Shown: piece by piece, positions 19,955 through 29,262 of the stretch | Layout of the letters: each line of letters begins with the position of its first letter | How positions within the stretch are numbered: the stretch's first letter is position 1 | Assembly: GCF_000423125.1 (NCBI RefSeq) | Contig: NZ_AUHJ01000011.1 | Location: forward strand, 62,001 to 126,000 | Reading direction: 5' to 3' | From: Haliea salexigens DSM 19537 | GTDB lineage: Bacteria; Pseudomonadota; Gammaproteobacteria; Pseudomonadales; Halieaceae | Length of the DNA stretch: 64,000 nt | Program-made: the position numbers and the translations under genes | Notes under the pieces: generated by a model | Told to the model about the DNA's origin: nothing | The model's database searches: none | Seen by the model: the letters and a program-made list of their open reading frames with translations, nothing else

Positions 19955-20728
19955 ATGACACTCTCGCACTACGCCACTCTCATCGACACCATGGCGCGCC
20001 TGTCCCTGAAGGCCGATGCCTCGCGTTATTTTTTCGGCTATATCTGGTGGGTGTTGGAACCCCTGCTGTACGTGCTGGTGTTCTATGTGGTGTTCGAGCT
20101 TATCTTGCAGAACCGCAAGGAAGATTTTGTGGTGTTCCTGATGTGTGGCCAGCTGGCTTTTGTCTGGTTTTCCAAGTCATTGAACCAGGCGTCGCGCAGC
20201 ATTCTGGGTAGCAAGGGGCTCGTCGGCCGGGTGGATATTCCCAAAAGCCTGTTCCCCCTGGCCACCATTCAGGAGGGCCTCTACAAACAGGCGGCTGTTT
20301 TCCTCCTGCTTTTTGTGGTGCTCTTTGCCAAGGGCTATACGCCCTCCCTGGTGTGGGGCTGGCTGCTGCCGGTGATGCTCGTGAATTACCTGTTGATTGT
20401 AGCCTGTTCCCTGTTCGCGGCGTATCTCGTGTGCTGGGTGTTCGATTTCCACGTGTTCATATCAATGGCGACGATTTTTCTCATGTTTACGTCAGGCGTG
20501 TTCTGGGACCCGCGTGATCTGGACCCCGCCATGACGCACTGGGTGCTCACGCTGAATCCGCTGGCGTTCTTGCTCGATGCCTACCGGCAGATCATGCTGG
20601 CCGAAATAGCACCCAATGCGGTGCACCTGGCCATTGTGGGCGGTATTGCGCTGCTGGTTGCCCTGGCGGGGCTGTTTTTGCTGCGTCGCCACAGCCGGTT
20701 CATTGCGCTGCGGGTGATCACCTCATGA
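19955..20728 (+). CDS. ABC-2 type polysaccharide exporter, permease subunit (Wzm/KpsM-like)
   Basis: The 257-residue protein has about six membrane segments and the family start MTLSHYATLIDTMARLSLKADASRYFFGYIWWVLEPLLY. The TSGVFWDPRDLDPAMTHWVLTLNPLAFLLDAYR motif near the end is typical of polysaccharide ABC-2 permeases. The ATG at 19955 is the only sensible start; the earlier open frame runs antisense through rsmA. It forms the inner-membrane channel with the ATPase, whose start overlaps its stop by 4 bases. Confidence 0.9.
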   Translation: MTLSHYATLIDTMARLSLKADASRYFFGYIWWVLEPLLYVLVFYVVFELILQNRKEDFVVFLMCGQLAFVWFSKSLNQASRSILGSKGLVGRVDIPKSLFPLATIQEGLYKQAAVFLLLFVVLFAKGYTPSLVWGWLLPVMLVNYLLIVACSLFAAYLVCWVFDFHVFISMATIFLMFTSGVFWDPRDLDPAMTHWVLTLNPLAFLLDAYRQIMLAEIAPNAVHLAIVGGIALLVALAGLFLLRRHSRFIALRVITS

Positions 20729-21450
20729 GCGGGCAGCCGATGCTGGAGCTGGTGGGGGTGTCGCACCACTACATGGCCCGCAAAAACAGTTTTGATCACG
20801 GACTGCACCATGTACTGGACAATGTTTCGCTGTGCGTGATGCCAGGGGATACCCTGGGGATTGTCGGTCGCAACGGTGCCGGCAAGACCACCATGCTGCG
20901 CCTGATGGCCGGCATTATCGAGCCTCGCCAGGGGCTGATCCGCCGCCGTGCGGGGGCCAGCTGCGCACTGCTCAGCCTGGGGCTGGGCTTCCAGGATTCC
21001 CTCTCTGGTCGCGACAATGCCCTGCTTTCCGCCATGCTGCAGGGTGTGAGCAAACGCGATGCTCTGGCCAGCCTCGACGAGATTCGCGAGTTTACCGAAC
21101 TGGGTGACTCCTTCGAGGAGCCGGTGAAAACCTATTCCTCGGGTATGCGCGCCCGGTTGGGGTTTGCCAGTGGCCTGCTCACGCGCGTGGATATCCTGCT
21201 GATTGACGAAGTGTTGAGCGTGGGGGATGCGCAGTTTCGCGACAAGGCGCTGGGCGCCATGCAGCAGCGCCTGGGCGGCGAGCAGACTGTCGTGTTTGTC
21301 TCGCACGCCGAAGGTCAGCTGAAGGCGCTTTGCGACCGGGCGGTGTGGATTGAACAGGGGCAACTGCGCGCTGAGGGTGCCCCTGAAGAGGTTATTGCGC
21401 AGTATCGGCAGCCGGTGGGGGCTGGCGGCGGTTCTGCACGGCAGCCATAA
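20725..21450 (+). CDS. ABC transporter ATPase for polysaccharide export (Wzt/KpsT-like)
   Basis: The 241-residue ATPase has Walker A (GRNGAGKTT), the signature YSSGMRARLGFA, Walker B (DILLIDEVLSVGD) and the H-loop (FVSHAE). It lacks the extra C-terminal carbohydrate-binding domain of long Wzt proteins, so it resembles KpsT or short RfbB types. It should power export of a finished lipid-linked glycan. Its last 59 bases overlap the end of the convergent wzz-like gene. Confidence 0.9.
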   Translation: MSGQPMLELVGVSHHYMARKNSFDHGLHHVLDNVSLCVMPGDTLGIVGRNGAGKTTMLRLMAGIIEPRQGLIRRRAGASCALLSLGLGFQDSLSGRDNALLSAMLQGVSKRDALASLDEIREFTELGDSFEEPVKTYSSGMRARLGFASGLLTRVDILLIDEVLSVGDAQFRDKALGAMQQRLGGEQTVVFVSHAEGQLKALCDRAVWIEQGQLRAEGAPEEVIAQYRQPVGAGGGSARQP

Positions 21451-22723
21451 CCAAAGCTATTAATATGCCGAGCATTGTGCCCGCAATGAGTGCAATCGCC
21501 ACCGTCAGTGCCTTTTTGGGGCGGATTGGCGTTTTGCGCGCAACAGCTTCTTTGTCCACTCTGGCCATTTTTACATCGGCGTAGCTTGCCGCAAGGAAAT
21601 TACGCAACTGGGTGATTTCCGCGCGCAGAGCACCGGTATTCTCGGCTAGTGCCTCGTAGTTTTCTCGGCCTTGCAGCAGCTCAATGCGGCGATTTTTCTC
21701 CAGCAGATCCAGCTGCTCCTGCAGATCTCGCAGGCGTGGCTCCATGTGAGCATCCGACGTTCTTTGTTCCAGGGCGGCAAGTTCGGCCTCCAGCATACGG
21801 CTGCCGCGCAGATAGAGGGGGTCCCGTGTGCCGTCTGAAAGCTCCGCCCGGAAAGCCACAGATTCATTGCCGCCGTCGCGGTTTGACATCATGTGCATTG
21901 TCACGGGGTCCTCAATTCCGAGGCTCTGAGCAATGGCCAAGGCCTCTTGCAGCTCGGTGATTTTGTCCAGTCGCAATTGACGGGTTTTACGTGTTAAGGC
22001 GGCAATCTGGTCTTGCAGGTCCCTCCGGCGCAGTTCATCCGCCTCTTGTAGTTGCACGACCGTGTCCTGATCGTTCCTCTTAAGCTCGTCAGCGCCGAGG
22101 ACAATTCGGGATTCCAACACCCGGATGCGGGTCTCCATGACTACCCGCAAGTCATCCAGCACGCCTGCACGCGCTCTACTCCGTGCGGCGGTCGCAAGCG
22201 CATTGGAGATATCGGCGGCGAACTGGTTGTCAGCGTGTTTAAATGTAATAGTTGCTGTGGTTTCGGCTAAAACATCATTTTTGCCCGAACCGTCAACCTT
22301 GGTCGAAGAAGCCGGCAGAAAGTTGAGCAGAAAGTATTGTTCAGCTAGCGCATCGCTACGAGCGTTTGAATTGAGAAAGCGCTCCTTGAATGCATCAAAA
22401 ACCTGCCGTTGCGTGCTTATGGCCCGCGCTTCAAAGATTACGCGGCCAAAGGCTTCTTCAGGGCTAAGTGTCAGCTGACCGGTTTCGTTGATGGCTGCGA
22501 GCTGCGAGGCGAGAGGGGGGCGCAGGCGGGCGGAGGATTCGTACACAGGGGTGGTAAGCAAAAGATAGGCTGCCGCGAGCGCGAGCGCCACCGCGATAAC
22601 GGCCAGTACCACCCACTTGCGCCGCCACAGGCCCACGACGAGCTCGAACAGGTCGATTTCGTCATCGGCCCACGCGGGCGGCGGTAGCTGCGATAGCGAA
22701 GGATGGTTGCCGGGTTGCGTCAT
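21392..22723 (-). CDS. wzz: Wzz-type polysaccharide chain-length determinant
   Basis: The 443-residue protein is a polysaccharide co-polymerase. After a Pro-rich N-terminal tail comes DEIDLFELVVGLWRRKW and a first membrane segment near residues 35-55, a long periplasmic part with extended coiled coil (about residues 170-390), and a C-terminal membrane segment preceded by the Pro-rich PIRPKK motif. There is no tyrosine kinase domain. It should set polymer length with Wzy. It overlaps wecA by 4 bases upstream. Confidence 0.88.
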   Translation of the reverse strand: MTQPGNHPSLSQLPPPAWADDEIDLFELVVGLWRRKWVVLAVIAVALALAAAYLLLTTPVYESSARLRPPLASQLAAINETGQLTLSPEEAFGRVIFEARAISTQRQVFDAFKERFLNSNARSDALAEQYFLLNFLPASSTKVDGSGKNDVLAETTATITFKHADNQFAADISNALATAARSRARAGVLDDLRVVMETRIRVLESRIVLGADELKRNDQDTVVQLQEADELRRRDLQDQIAALTRKTRQLRLDKITELQEALAIAQSLGIEDPVTMHMMSNRDGGNESVAFRAELSDGTRDPLYLRGSRMLEAELAALEQRTSDAHMEPRLRDLQEQLDLLEKNRRIELLQGRENYEALAENTGALRAEITQLRNFLAASYADVKMARVDKEAVARKTPIRPKKALTVAIALIAGTMLGILIALVMAAVQNRRQPPPAADTAQ

Positions 22724-23838
22724 GCGTTGTCCGTGGGGTTGAGTTCAATGGTGACCTTGTTTATTGAAACCTGCTGCGTCCGTTTGCTCGCTACATACCA
22801 AGCCTGACTCATGACGATAGAGTACAGGATAAAGGCACCCACCAGAATGCTGAACTGGTAGGATTCCGGCGTGTTCGCCCTTGCCAGCATCAGGCCGAGA
22901 AGAGGGATGGAAGCACCCACGCTACAGATCAATAGCAATGCTCGCTTTTCCGACAATCCCAGCGCCCGCAGCAGGTGGTGGATGTGAGTATTATCCGCTC
23001 GGATCGGGGATTTGCCGCTCTGTAGCCGGCGCAGTGTGGTAAAGGCCATGTCGAACAAGGGCAGGCCGAGGAGGTACACGGCGGTTATCGGCTGCAGATA
23101 GCGAACCTGGCCGATCTGGGCGGACGTAACGGATAGGGTCAGGGCTACAACGATGAAGCCCAGCAGCTTGGAACCCGCGTCCCCCAGGAAGGATTTCGGG
23201 ATGAACGGCGCCAGCCCCAGGTTGGAGATGAGGAACGCCACCAATGCGGCGCTCACAACAATCGTAATCAGGCCAGGCGGCAATCCGCTGAACAAGTGGA
23301 AAGCAAAAATCGTGATCAGTACGATTATTCCCAGCAGGCCGTCCATGCCGTCTAGCATGTTGTAGGCGTTGATCACAACGAAGATGATCAGCACGGTGAA
23401 GGGGTAGCTGAGCCAAGCGCTGAGTTTGACCTTGCCCAGCCCCGCGAAATCGCCCAGGTTGGACAACCGCAGCTCCAGGCTTTCGATCAAAAACAGCGCC
23501 ACGCCGATTTCGGCCAAGACCCTGGTAAGCACGCTCAGATTGTAGCGATCATCCAGTATTCCCAGTACCACCAGCATGCCCCCGGCCGCCAGGAAAACAT
23601 AAATTATGTCGGTTCTCAGCCCCTCGTTGCCCCCCTGGGTCTGCCCCCAAAGGAGAGTGGCCACCAGCAGTGCCAGGTAGATGGCGATGCCACCGACCAG
23701 CGGGATGGAGCCTTCGTGCTGTTTGCGGTGATTGGGAGCATCTACTAATCCCAGGCGCGTGGCAATGGGGCTCAGGGCCCAGATGCAGAACAGCGTCAGG
23801 CAGAAGGCTAGCGTGGCTTGCATTAGCGTTGGTGACAT
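22720..23838 (-). CDS. wecA: Undecaprenyl-phosphate sugar-1-phosphate transferase, WecA family
   Basis: The 372-residue protein has about 11 membrane segments. Motifs of the PNPT family are visible: GGIAIYLALL, LGILDDRYNLS (Asp pair), NAYNMLDGMDGL, FLGDAGSKLLG and NTHIHHLLRALG (His loop). WecA transfers GlcNAc-1-phosphate to undecaprenyl phosphate, the first step of O-antigen or enterobacterial-type polymer synthesis; the exact sugar is not provable here. It is translationally coupled to the downstream wzz-like gene (ATGA). Confidence 0.9.
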   Translation of the reverse strand: MSPTLMQATLAFCLTLFCIWALSPIATRLGLVDAPNHRKQHEGSIPLVGGIAIYLALLVATLLWGQTQGGNEGLRTDIIYVFLAAGGMLVVLGILDDRYNLSVLTRVLAEIGVALFLIESLELRLSNLGDFAGLGKVKLSAWLSYPFTVLIIFVVINAYNMLDGMDGLLGIIVLITIFAFHLFSGLPPGLITIVVSAALVAFLISNLGLAPFIPKSFLGDAGSKLLGFIVVALTLSVTSAQIGQVRYLQPITAVYLLGLPLFDMAFTTLRRLQSGKSPIRADNTHIHHLLRALGLSEKRALLLICSVGASIPLLGLMLARANTPESYQFSILVGAFILYSIVMSQAWYVASKRTQQVSINKVTIELNPTDNA

Positions 23839-23963
23839 GGGGTTTTGGGATTCTGACCGTGGAGAAAAGATACAGCCGGGTTTGTGAAAAGACCAACACA
23901 GTATGTTTGTAAGTCACCGGCAGATACAGGAGAATCAAGAGATTTAGGCAGAAACCTGACTGC

Positions 23964-24461
23964 ATGACTGACTCTGGCCGACAATGGTATGCGGTGGCGA
24001 CGCGCCCGCGCATGGAGGTTTCTGCCCGCGCGAATCTGGAGCGACAGGGTCACGAGGTGTGCCTGCCGGAGATCCGACTGCGCAAGCGGCGGCAGGGGCG
24101 CTGGCAGGAAGTGACTGAGCCACTGTTTCCGGGCTATCTTTTCGTAGCACTCGATCTGGAAGCTGATAACACGGCTCCGATCAGATCCACTGTGGGGGTG
24201 CGAAGCCTGGTGCGCTTCGGGTTGCGTAGCCCGCCCATGCCCGCCGGGAGCGTGGAGATGTTGCAGGACAATGTCGGGGCCGCAGGCGAGACCCCCTTGG
24301 CTTTTGTCGCGGGCGATTCCGTGCGGATTGTTCGGGGGCCCTTTGCGGGGCTTGGGGCGGTGTATCAGATGCGGCGGGGAGAGGAGCGGGTGCAGGTGTT
24401 GCTGGCGCTGCTGGGGCGGGAGCATGTGGTTGGGGTGGAGATTGATGATGTGGAGCTTTAA
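23964..24461 (+). CDS. rfaH: RfaH-type transcription antiterminator (NusG paralogue)
   Basis: The 165-residue protein has an N-terminal NGN domain ([25 protein letters not shown] with [12 protein letters not shown]) and a C-terminal KOW segment ([20 protein letters not shown]). Its length is close to E. coli RfaH (162). RfaH is recruited to paused RNA polymerase at ops elements and suppresses termination in long surface-polysaccharide operons. It lies upstream, on the same strand, of a leader with an ops-like sequence at 25592. General NusG is unlikely because of length and locus. Confidence 0.85.
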   Translation: MTDSGRQWYAVATRPRMEVSARANLERQGHEVCLPEIRLRKRRQGRWQEVTEPLFPGYLFVALDLEADNTAPIRSTVGVRSLVRFGLRSPPMPAGSVEMLQDNVGAAGETPLAFVAGDSVRIVRGPFAGLGAVYQMRRGEERVQVLLALLGREHVVGVEIDDVEL

Positions 24462-24509
24462 CTTTCTCGTTTCCCGATGGCTTGCCATAACGTTGTTCAG
24501 CAATTGGTG

Positions 24510-25406
<897 letters not shown>

Positions 25407-25513
25407 TCATCCGTTGAAAGAAAGCGTCAGCTTGCACAATAACCAAGCTAGGTTACCATCGGGCGCAGTCGATAGCATGCTGTGCTTGCAATCCCTGCAA
25501 TCCCTCGCTAGCC

Positions 25514-25530
25514 TGTTCAGCGACTGAACA
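25514..25530. promoter_or_regulatory. Perfect dyad TGTTCAG-N3-CTGAACA in the EPS operon leader
   Basis: The 17-base inverted repeat TGTTCAGCGACTGAACA has two perfect 7-base arms. It lies 108 bases before the MarR-like regulator gene in an otherwise gene-free leader. Size and symmetry fit a dimeric repressor operator; it could also be a small RNA hairpin. A weak TTGCAA/TAGCCT promoter-like pair (25486-25514, spacer 17) ends at its left edge. Confidence 0.45.
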
Positions 25531-25591
25531 ATGACATCTAAAAGCTGGGCAGAGCACTACCTAGGGAACGCCAGTAAATGATGCATTCTCT

Positions 25592-25602
25592 GCGGTAGCC
25601 TG
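25592..25602 (+). promoter_or_regulatory. ops-like element (putative RfaH recruitment site)
   Basis: GCGGTAGCCTG matches the ops core GCGGTAGNNTG of RfaH-controlled operons. It sits 35 bases before the start of the first gene of the long polysaccharide operon, downstream of the island's own rfaH-like gene and on the same strand. In E. coli the element lies in the 5' leader and pauses RNA polymerase. The G before the core in the E. coli form (GGCGGTAG) is T here. Confidence 0.6.
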
Positions 25603-25637
25603 CCCGCTCCTGCGGCAACGCACCCAATAAAACCAAT

Positions 25638-25973
25638 ATGAGTCAGACGGAACAAGATCTTAGAGTGCTGCGACTGCTTCAGGGCCAGCCCGATATCACC
25701 CAGCGACAGATGGCCAGCGAGCTAGGCATCAGCTTGGGTGGCCTAAATTATTGTCTGAGGGCTCTGGTGGAGAAGGGCTGGGTGAAGATGGACAATTTCA
25801 GCGGCAACCCGAACAAGCTGAAATACGCCTACCTCCTGACGCCCAATGGCGTAAGGGCAAAGACCCGCCTTACCGCGCACTTCCTCAAGCAGAAGCTGGC
25901 GGAGTACGAGGCGCTGAAGGGGGAGATTGAGCGCCTCAAGACCGAAGTCGCCCAGCCCCGCGGCAGCAAATGA
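25638..25973 (+). CDS. MarR-family EPS-associated transcriptional regulator
   Basis: The 111-residue protein has a winged helix-turn-helix (DITQRQMASELGISLGGLNY, then LRALVEKGWVKMDNF and a wing) and a C-terminal helical region rich in Lys and Glu (QKLAEYEALKGEIERLKTE). The layout matches the small MarR-like regulators found at the head of exopolysaccharide clusters next to RfaH-type genes. It may regulate its own operon through the upstream dyad; that link is inference. Confidence 0.85.
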   Translation: MSQTEQDLRVLRLLQGQPDITQRQMASELGISLGGLNYCLRALVEKGWVKMDNFSGNPNKLKYAYLLTPNGVRAKTRLTAHFLKQKLAEYEALKGEIERLKTEVAQPRGSK

Positions 25974-26001
25974 ATCCACAAACTTCCGGGTAAAGGCCAC
26001 G

Positions 26002-26076
26002 ATGCATCACAAGGCACCAGAACAAACAGCCGTCGTCATCATCGGCTTCTCCCCTTCATGCTGGCTAAGCTTTTGA
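26002..26076 (+). other. Short open frame of 24 codons, probably a remnant or chance
   Basis: An ATG at 26002 opens a 24-residue frame (MHHKAPEQTAVVIIGFSPSC and four more residues) ending at the TGA inside the hairpin that follows. It begins like a nucleotide-binding N-terminus (AVVIIG) but then stops. It could be the scar of a lost gene, a leader peptide, or nothing. There is no strong RBS. Confidence 0.2.
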
Positions 26077-26088
26077 TACGAAGCTTAG
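26065..26088. repeat. Inverted repeat CTAAGCTT / AAGCTTAG between EPS regulator and wzx
   Basis: Perfect 8-base arms flank an 8-base loop (TTGATACG), ending 22 bases before the wzx ATG. There is no T-run after the hairpin, so it is not a classic intrinsic terminator. It may shape wzx translation or mark a recombination junction, since base composition changes here. Confidence 0.4.
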
Positions 26089-26110
26089 ACGACTGCCATA
26101 AAGTGCAATC

Positions 26111-27343
26111 ATGAGCTTTCGTGCTCTACTCAACAATGCATTCTGGTCTGCCTTCAGCCATTTGCTGCAACGTGGCAGCTTAATGCTATGTAGTATTATT
26201 CTCGCTCGGAGTCTGACGACTGAAGGGTTTGCTTCTTACAGTTACTTTCAGATGACAGTAGTAATGTTATCCACTTATGCCGCGATGGGCTTTGGAGTTG
26301 CCGCCTCGCGCTTTTTCGCTGAGATTGGCGCGGACGAGCAGAGCTCGGTTTTGCCGCCGGTGGGGTTGCTCGTAGCAATTTCAACTTTCATGTCCATAGC
26401 TGCGTTCTTTGCGATTTTGATGCTACCTCGCGCGTTGATCGATTCCGGCTTACCGGTTCCTCATTGGTTAATCGCTATCGGGGTTGCAGTCACTGTATTG
26501 GGAATCGTCCCGGGGGGGGGGATTCTAGGATTAGAGAAATACCGACAGGCCAGTCTGGTTTCGTTATTTTCAGCGTTCGCTATGCTTTCTTTTACAACTT
26601 TAGCTTCAATTCAACAAGAGCCGACGCTTGGAATGTTGGGAATTGTTCTCGGGCTGTTAATTCAAATTGTTGGCCAGTATATCGTGATCTTCCAAACCAC
26701 CGGCATATCAGTTTTCGCGAGCACTTGCAGGTGGTCTTTGGCTGAAATACATAAAATCCTTTGGTTCGCTGGCCCGATGTTTTTGGTCTCGGTTTTGAGT
26801 GGGTCAATCGCCTGGATCGTTGGACGGCTGATTTTTGCCGCTAGTGGAGAAATAGAGTTTGCCCTTTACTCTATTGCCCTACAGTGGTTCGCATTAGGGT
26901 TGTTCCTGCCAGGCATGGTATCCAAAGTGCTACTTCCTCGCCTAGTGCGCATCGGGGAAAGTGATTTCCGACAGGTGGTGCGAAGGGGCACAGCAATGGC
27001 TGTGGTTCCGGCCGTGCTTTTCGCCTTCTTCGGATTGTTGTTCGCGCCATGGCTTATTCGCCTCTACGGCAGCCAGTACAGCAGCTTTGCTTATGTGATT
27101 CCCGCATTTTTGGCAGTCGCCGCTCTCAATGCACCCATTAACACTATCGGAAACGCAATTGTAGCCAAGAATGGCCAGCTACATTGGTTGTGGTTCAGTT
27201 GCATCTCATTTATCTCACTAATGGCTTGTTTGATCATTGCTCCTGCTACAACCACGTTCTGGGCGATATTCGCACACGGTGTCGCAGCTTTAACGATGCT
27301 CACCGTGGTTCTGATCCACGCGAAACGAAAAAGATTAATTTGA
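26111..27343 (+). CDS. wzx: Wzx-type lipid-linked oligosaccharide flippase
   Basis: The 410-residue polytopic protein has about 12 hydrophobic segments. Its start NNAFWSAFSHLLQRGSLML and ILARSLTTEGFASYSYF fit the MATE-like polysaccharide translocase family. It would flip undecaprenyl-linked repeat units to the periplasm. The gene is clearly more AT-rich than its neighbours, suggesting transfer. A run of 10 G (26512-26521) encodes PGGG within the frame and could be slippery. No strong RBS is visible. Confidence 0.88.
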   Translation: MSFRALLNNAFWSAFSHLLQRGSLMLCSIILARSLTTEGFASYSYFQMTVVMLSTYAAMGFGVAASRFFAEIGADEQSSVLPPVGLLVAISTFMSIAAFFAILMLPRALIDSGLPVPHWLIAIGVAVTVLGIVPGGGILGLEKYRQASLVSLFSAFAMLSFTTLASIQQEPTLGMLGIVLGLLIQIVGQYIVIFQTTGISVFASTCRWSLAEIHKILWFAGPMFLVSVLSGSIAWIVGRLIFAASGEIEFALYSIALQWFALGLFLPGMVSKVLLPRLVRIGESDFRQVVRRGTAMAVVPAVLFAFFGLLFAPWLIRLYGSQYSSFAYVIPAFLAVAALNAPINTIGNAIVAKNGQLHWLWFSCISFISLMACLIIAPATTTFWAIFAHGVAALTMLTVVLIHAKRKRLI

Positions 27344-27346
27344 CAA

Positions 27347-27853
27347 ATGAAGAGCTCCAGACTCTATATCTATCATTTACTCACAGCGCTAATGCCTCCC
27401 ACGCGGCTTTTCGCAGTAAAGAGGAAGCTCTTACGCTGGGCTGGTGCTACGATTGGAGAAAATGTCCGCATAGTATCCAGTGCAAAATTTCTCCTCACGG
27501 GAGACCTAGAGATCGGAGATGGAACCTGGATAGGCCATCAGGTAATGATAGTAGGGGGGGGCGCGAGCGTACGAATTGGATGCGATGTTGACATCGCGCC
27601 GCGAGTGACGCTTATCACTGGCAGCCACGAGCTATACAACATCCCTGGAAAAGCGGCAGGGCAAGGTCACTCAAAGTCGATTTCTATCGAAAACGGCGTT
27701 TGGATTGGTGCGGCATCTACGATTCTTGGCGGCGTAAGAATTGGTAAGGCAAGCATTGTGGCTGCTGGTACCTTGGTTCGTAGCAATATTCCAGATCGCG
27801 AGATTCATGCAGGTGTGCCAAATAAACCGATTGGGCATGGACCAGCATTCTAG
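27347..27853 (+). CDS. Hexapeptide-repeat acyltransferase (LbH/WcaF-type)
   Basis: The 168-residue protein has left-handed beta-helix repeats (IGENVRIVSS, LEIGDGTWIGHQVMIVGGG, VRIGCDVDIAPRVTLI, GVWIGAASTILGGVRIGKASIVAAGTLV) and ITGSHEL, where the His is the expected catalytic base. The end VPNKPIGH is typical of sugar O-acetyltransferases. It probably acetylates a sugar of the repeat unit using acetyl-CoA. An 8-G run (27554-27561) lies in the GGG segment. It starts 3 bases after wzx. Confidence 0.88.
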   Translation: MKSSRLYIYHLLTALMPPTRLFAVKRKLLRWAGATIGENVRIVSSAKFLLTGDLEIGDGTWIGHQVMIVGGGASVRIGCDVDIAPRVTLITGSHELYNIPGKAAGQGHSKSISIENGVWIGAASTILGGVRIGKASIVAAGTLVRSNIPDREIHAGVPNKPIGHGPAF

Positions 27854-29262
27854 TGAAGGCGCCCAACCCATCACTTGGTGCATGCTTATTCGTCGCTATT
27901 GCAATATTGATGCGAAGCGCCACGGAACCCACCGCGAACCTCAGTTACTTTATGCTTGGTGGTTATGCTCTTGTAGGAAGAGCGCAAGCTATTCAAGCCC
28001 TGTGCCTCTCTTGGTTCTTCACTATGCTTAGTCCTGGCATAGGAGCGGAAGCATCCTTGGCATCCATCGGCCGCTACGTAGTGATCCTCGGTGCAACGCT
28101 TTCTGTATTCTTGCGCAGTGGCATAATTTCCGGCAGTTTCGGAGTCAGTCGACCAGTGGCAGCTGTATGCGGCCTCGGGCTTTTGTTTATTCTGCACTCT
28201 ATATTTTTCAGCACGATACCTGATGTATCCCTTCTTAAAGCAATCCTCTGGACGCTCGTGCTTGCAACGCTCATGTCTGCATGGGAAGGCTTGTCAAATG
28301 AGGAGCGCGAGCGCGTCGTAAATCAAATTTTTGGCGGGCTGATCGCAATAATGCTAATCAGCTTGCCCTTACTTGTCTCACCACTTGGCTATCTGCGCAA
28401 TGCGACAGGATTTCAGGGAATACTGAATCATCCTCAAGCTTTTGGCCCAACCATAGCGCTGCTTGGCACTTGGGCGGCCAGCCAGCTGTTTGCGCAAGCC
28501 CGCCCATCCTGGTCGATTATCGGCCTGGCAGGTGCAGCCCTGGTGCTTGTGGTACTTTCCGAGGCCCGCACGGCCGGTCTGGCCATGGTCTTGGGCGTGT
28601 GTGTTGCCATAGTCAGTGCGCCCATTCTTTCCGGCCGCCCTTTGCGGGGAGTTATGCCGGGCCTGCGCAGTCAGCGTGTCTGGGTGGTTCTGGGCGCCGT
28701 TTTGTTTGTGGCGGTTGCCTTTGCGCCGCGCCTCAGTGGCGTGGTGGAGCACTATCTGAGCAAGTCTGGCAGGGCAGGGGAGTTGCAGAGTGTCCTCGAG
28801 GCCTATGATCGTTCCCGTGGTGGCCTGATGGACGAAATGTGGCGGAACGTTACTCTGCATCCGTTTACCGGGATTGGTTTTGGTATCGCTTCGGCACCTC
28901 ACGAAATGCAAGTGGAGCGCGACCCGATTCTGGGGCTGCCTGTGAGTGCCTCCATTGAGAAAGGCGTATTGCCACTGGCGATCTTGGAAGAGCTTGGGAT
29001 TATCATAGCGGCAGTTGTTGGCCTGTGGTTCTTTGGGTTGCTTCGTCACGGCGCAAGAGCAGGTGTAACTCCCCTGGCAATCACTGCAACGGCCCTGCTG
29101 CTGAATATGGGTGAGAGCACTTTCTTCTCTCCCGGGGGGGTGGGCTTGCTGTCCCTCGTGTTGATTTGCTGGGCAGCTACATCGGAACGCAGGCCCAGCA
29201 GGCGTTGCATAGATGGGGTTGCAGTAGGTAAACATGTACCTGCGCGGAATAGCGAACCATGA
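27853..29262 (+). CDS. O-antigen polymerase/ligase family membrane protein (Wzy/WaaL-like)
   Basis: The 469-residue protein uses a GTG start sharing a base with the previous stop (TAGTG). It has about 10-12 membrane segments and the Wzy_C-type periplasmic segment: YDRSRGGLMDEMWRNVTLHPFTGIGFG with HEMQVERDP. As no other polymerase is visible in the island, it is the likely Wzy; a ligase role is possible. The first ~200 codons are AT-richer than the rest, with a change near 28450. A 7-G run is at 29134-29140. Confidence 0.82.
   Translation: MKAPNPSLGACLFVAIAILMRSATEPTANLSYFMLGGYALVGRAQAIQALCLSWFFTMLSPGIGAEASLASIGRYVVILGATLSVFLRSGIISGSFGVSRPVAAVCGLGLLFILHSIFFSTIPDVSLLKAILWTLVLATLMSAWEGLSNEERERVVNQIFGGLIAIMLISLPLLVSPLGYLRNATGFQGILNHPQAFGPTIALLGTWAASQLFAQARPSWSIIGLAGAALVLVVLSEARTAGLAMVLGVCVAIVSAPILSGRPLRGVMPGLRSQRVWVVLGAVLFVAVAFAPRLSGVVEHYLSKSGRAGELQSVLEAYDRSRGGLMDEMWRNVTLHPFTGIGFGIASAPHEMQVERDPILGLPVSASIEKGVLPLAILEELGIIIAAVVGLWFFGLLRHGARAGVTPLAITATALLLNMGESTFFSPGGVGLLSLVLICWAATSERRPSRRCIDGVAVGKHVPARNSEP

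Noticed and set aside
22681-22687. Second GCGGTAG, in the N-terminal coding region of wzz
   Set aside because: It is on the strand opposite to wzz transcription, inside coding sequence, and lacks the TG at the right distance.
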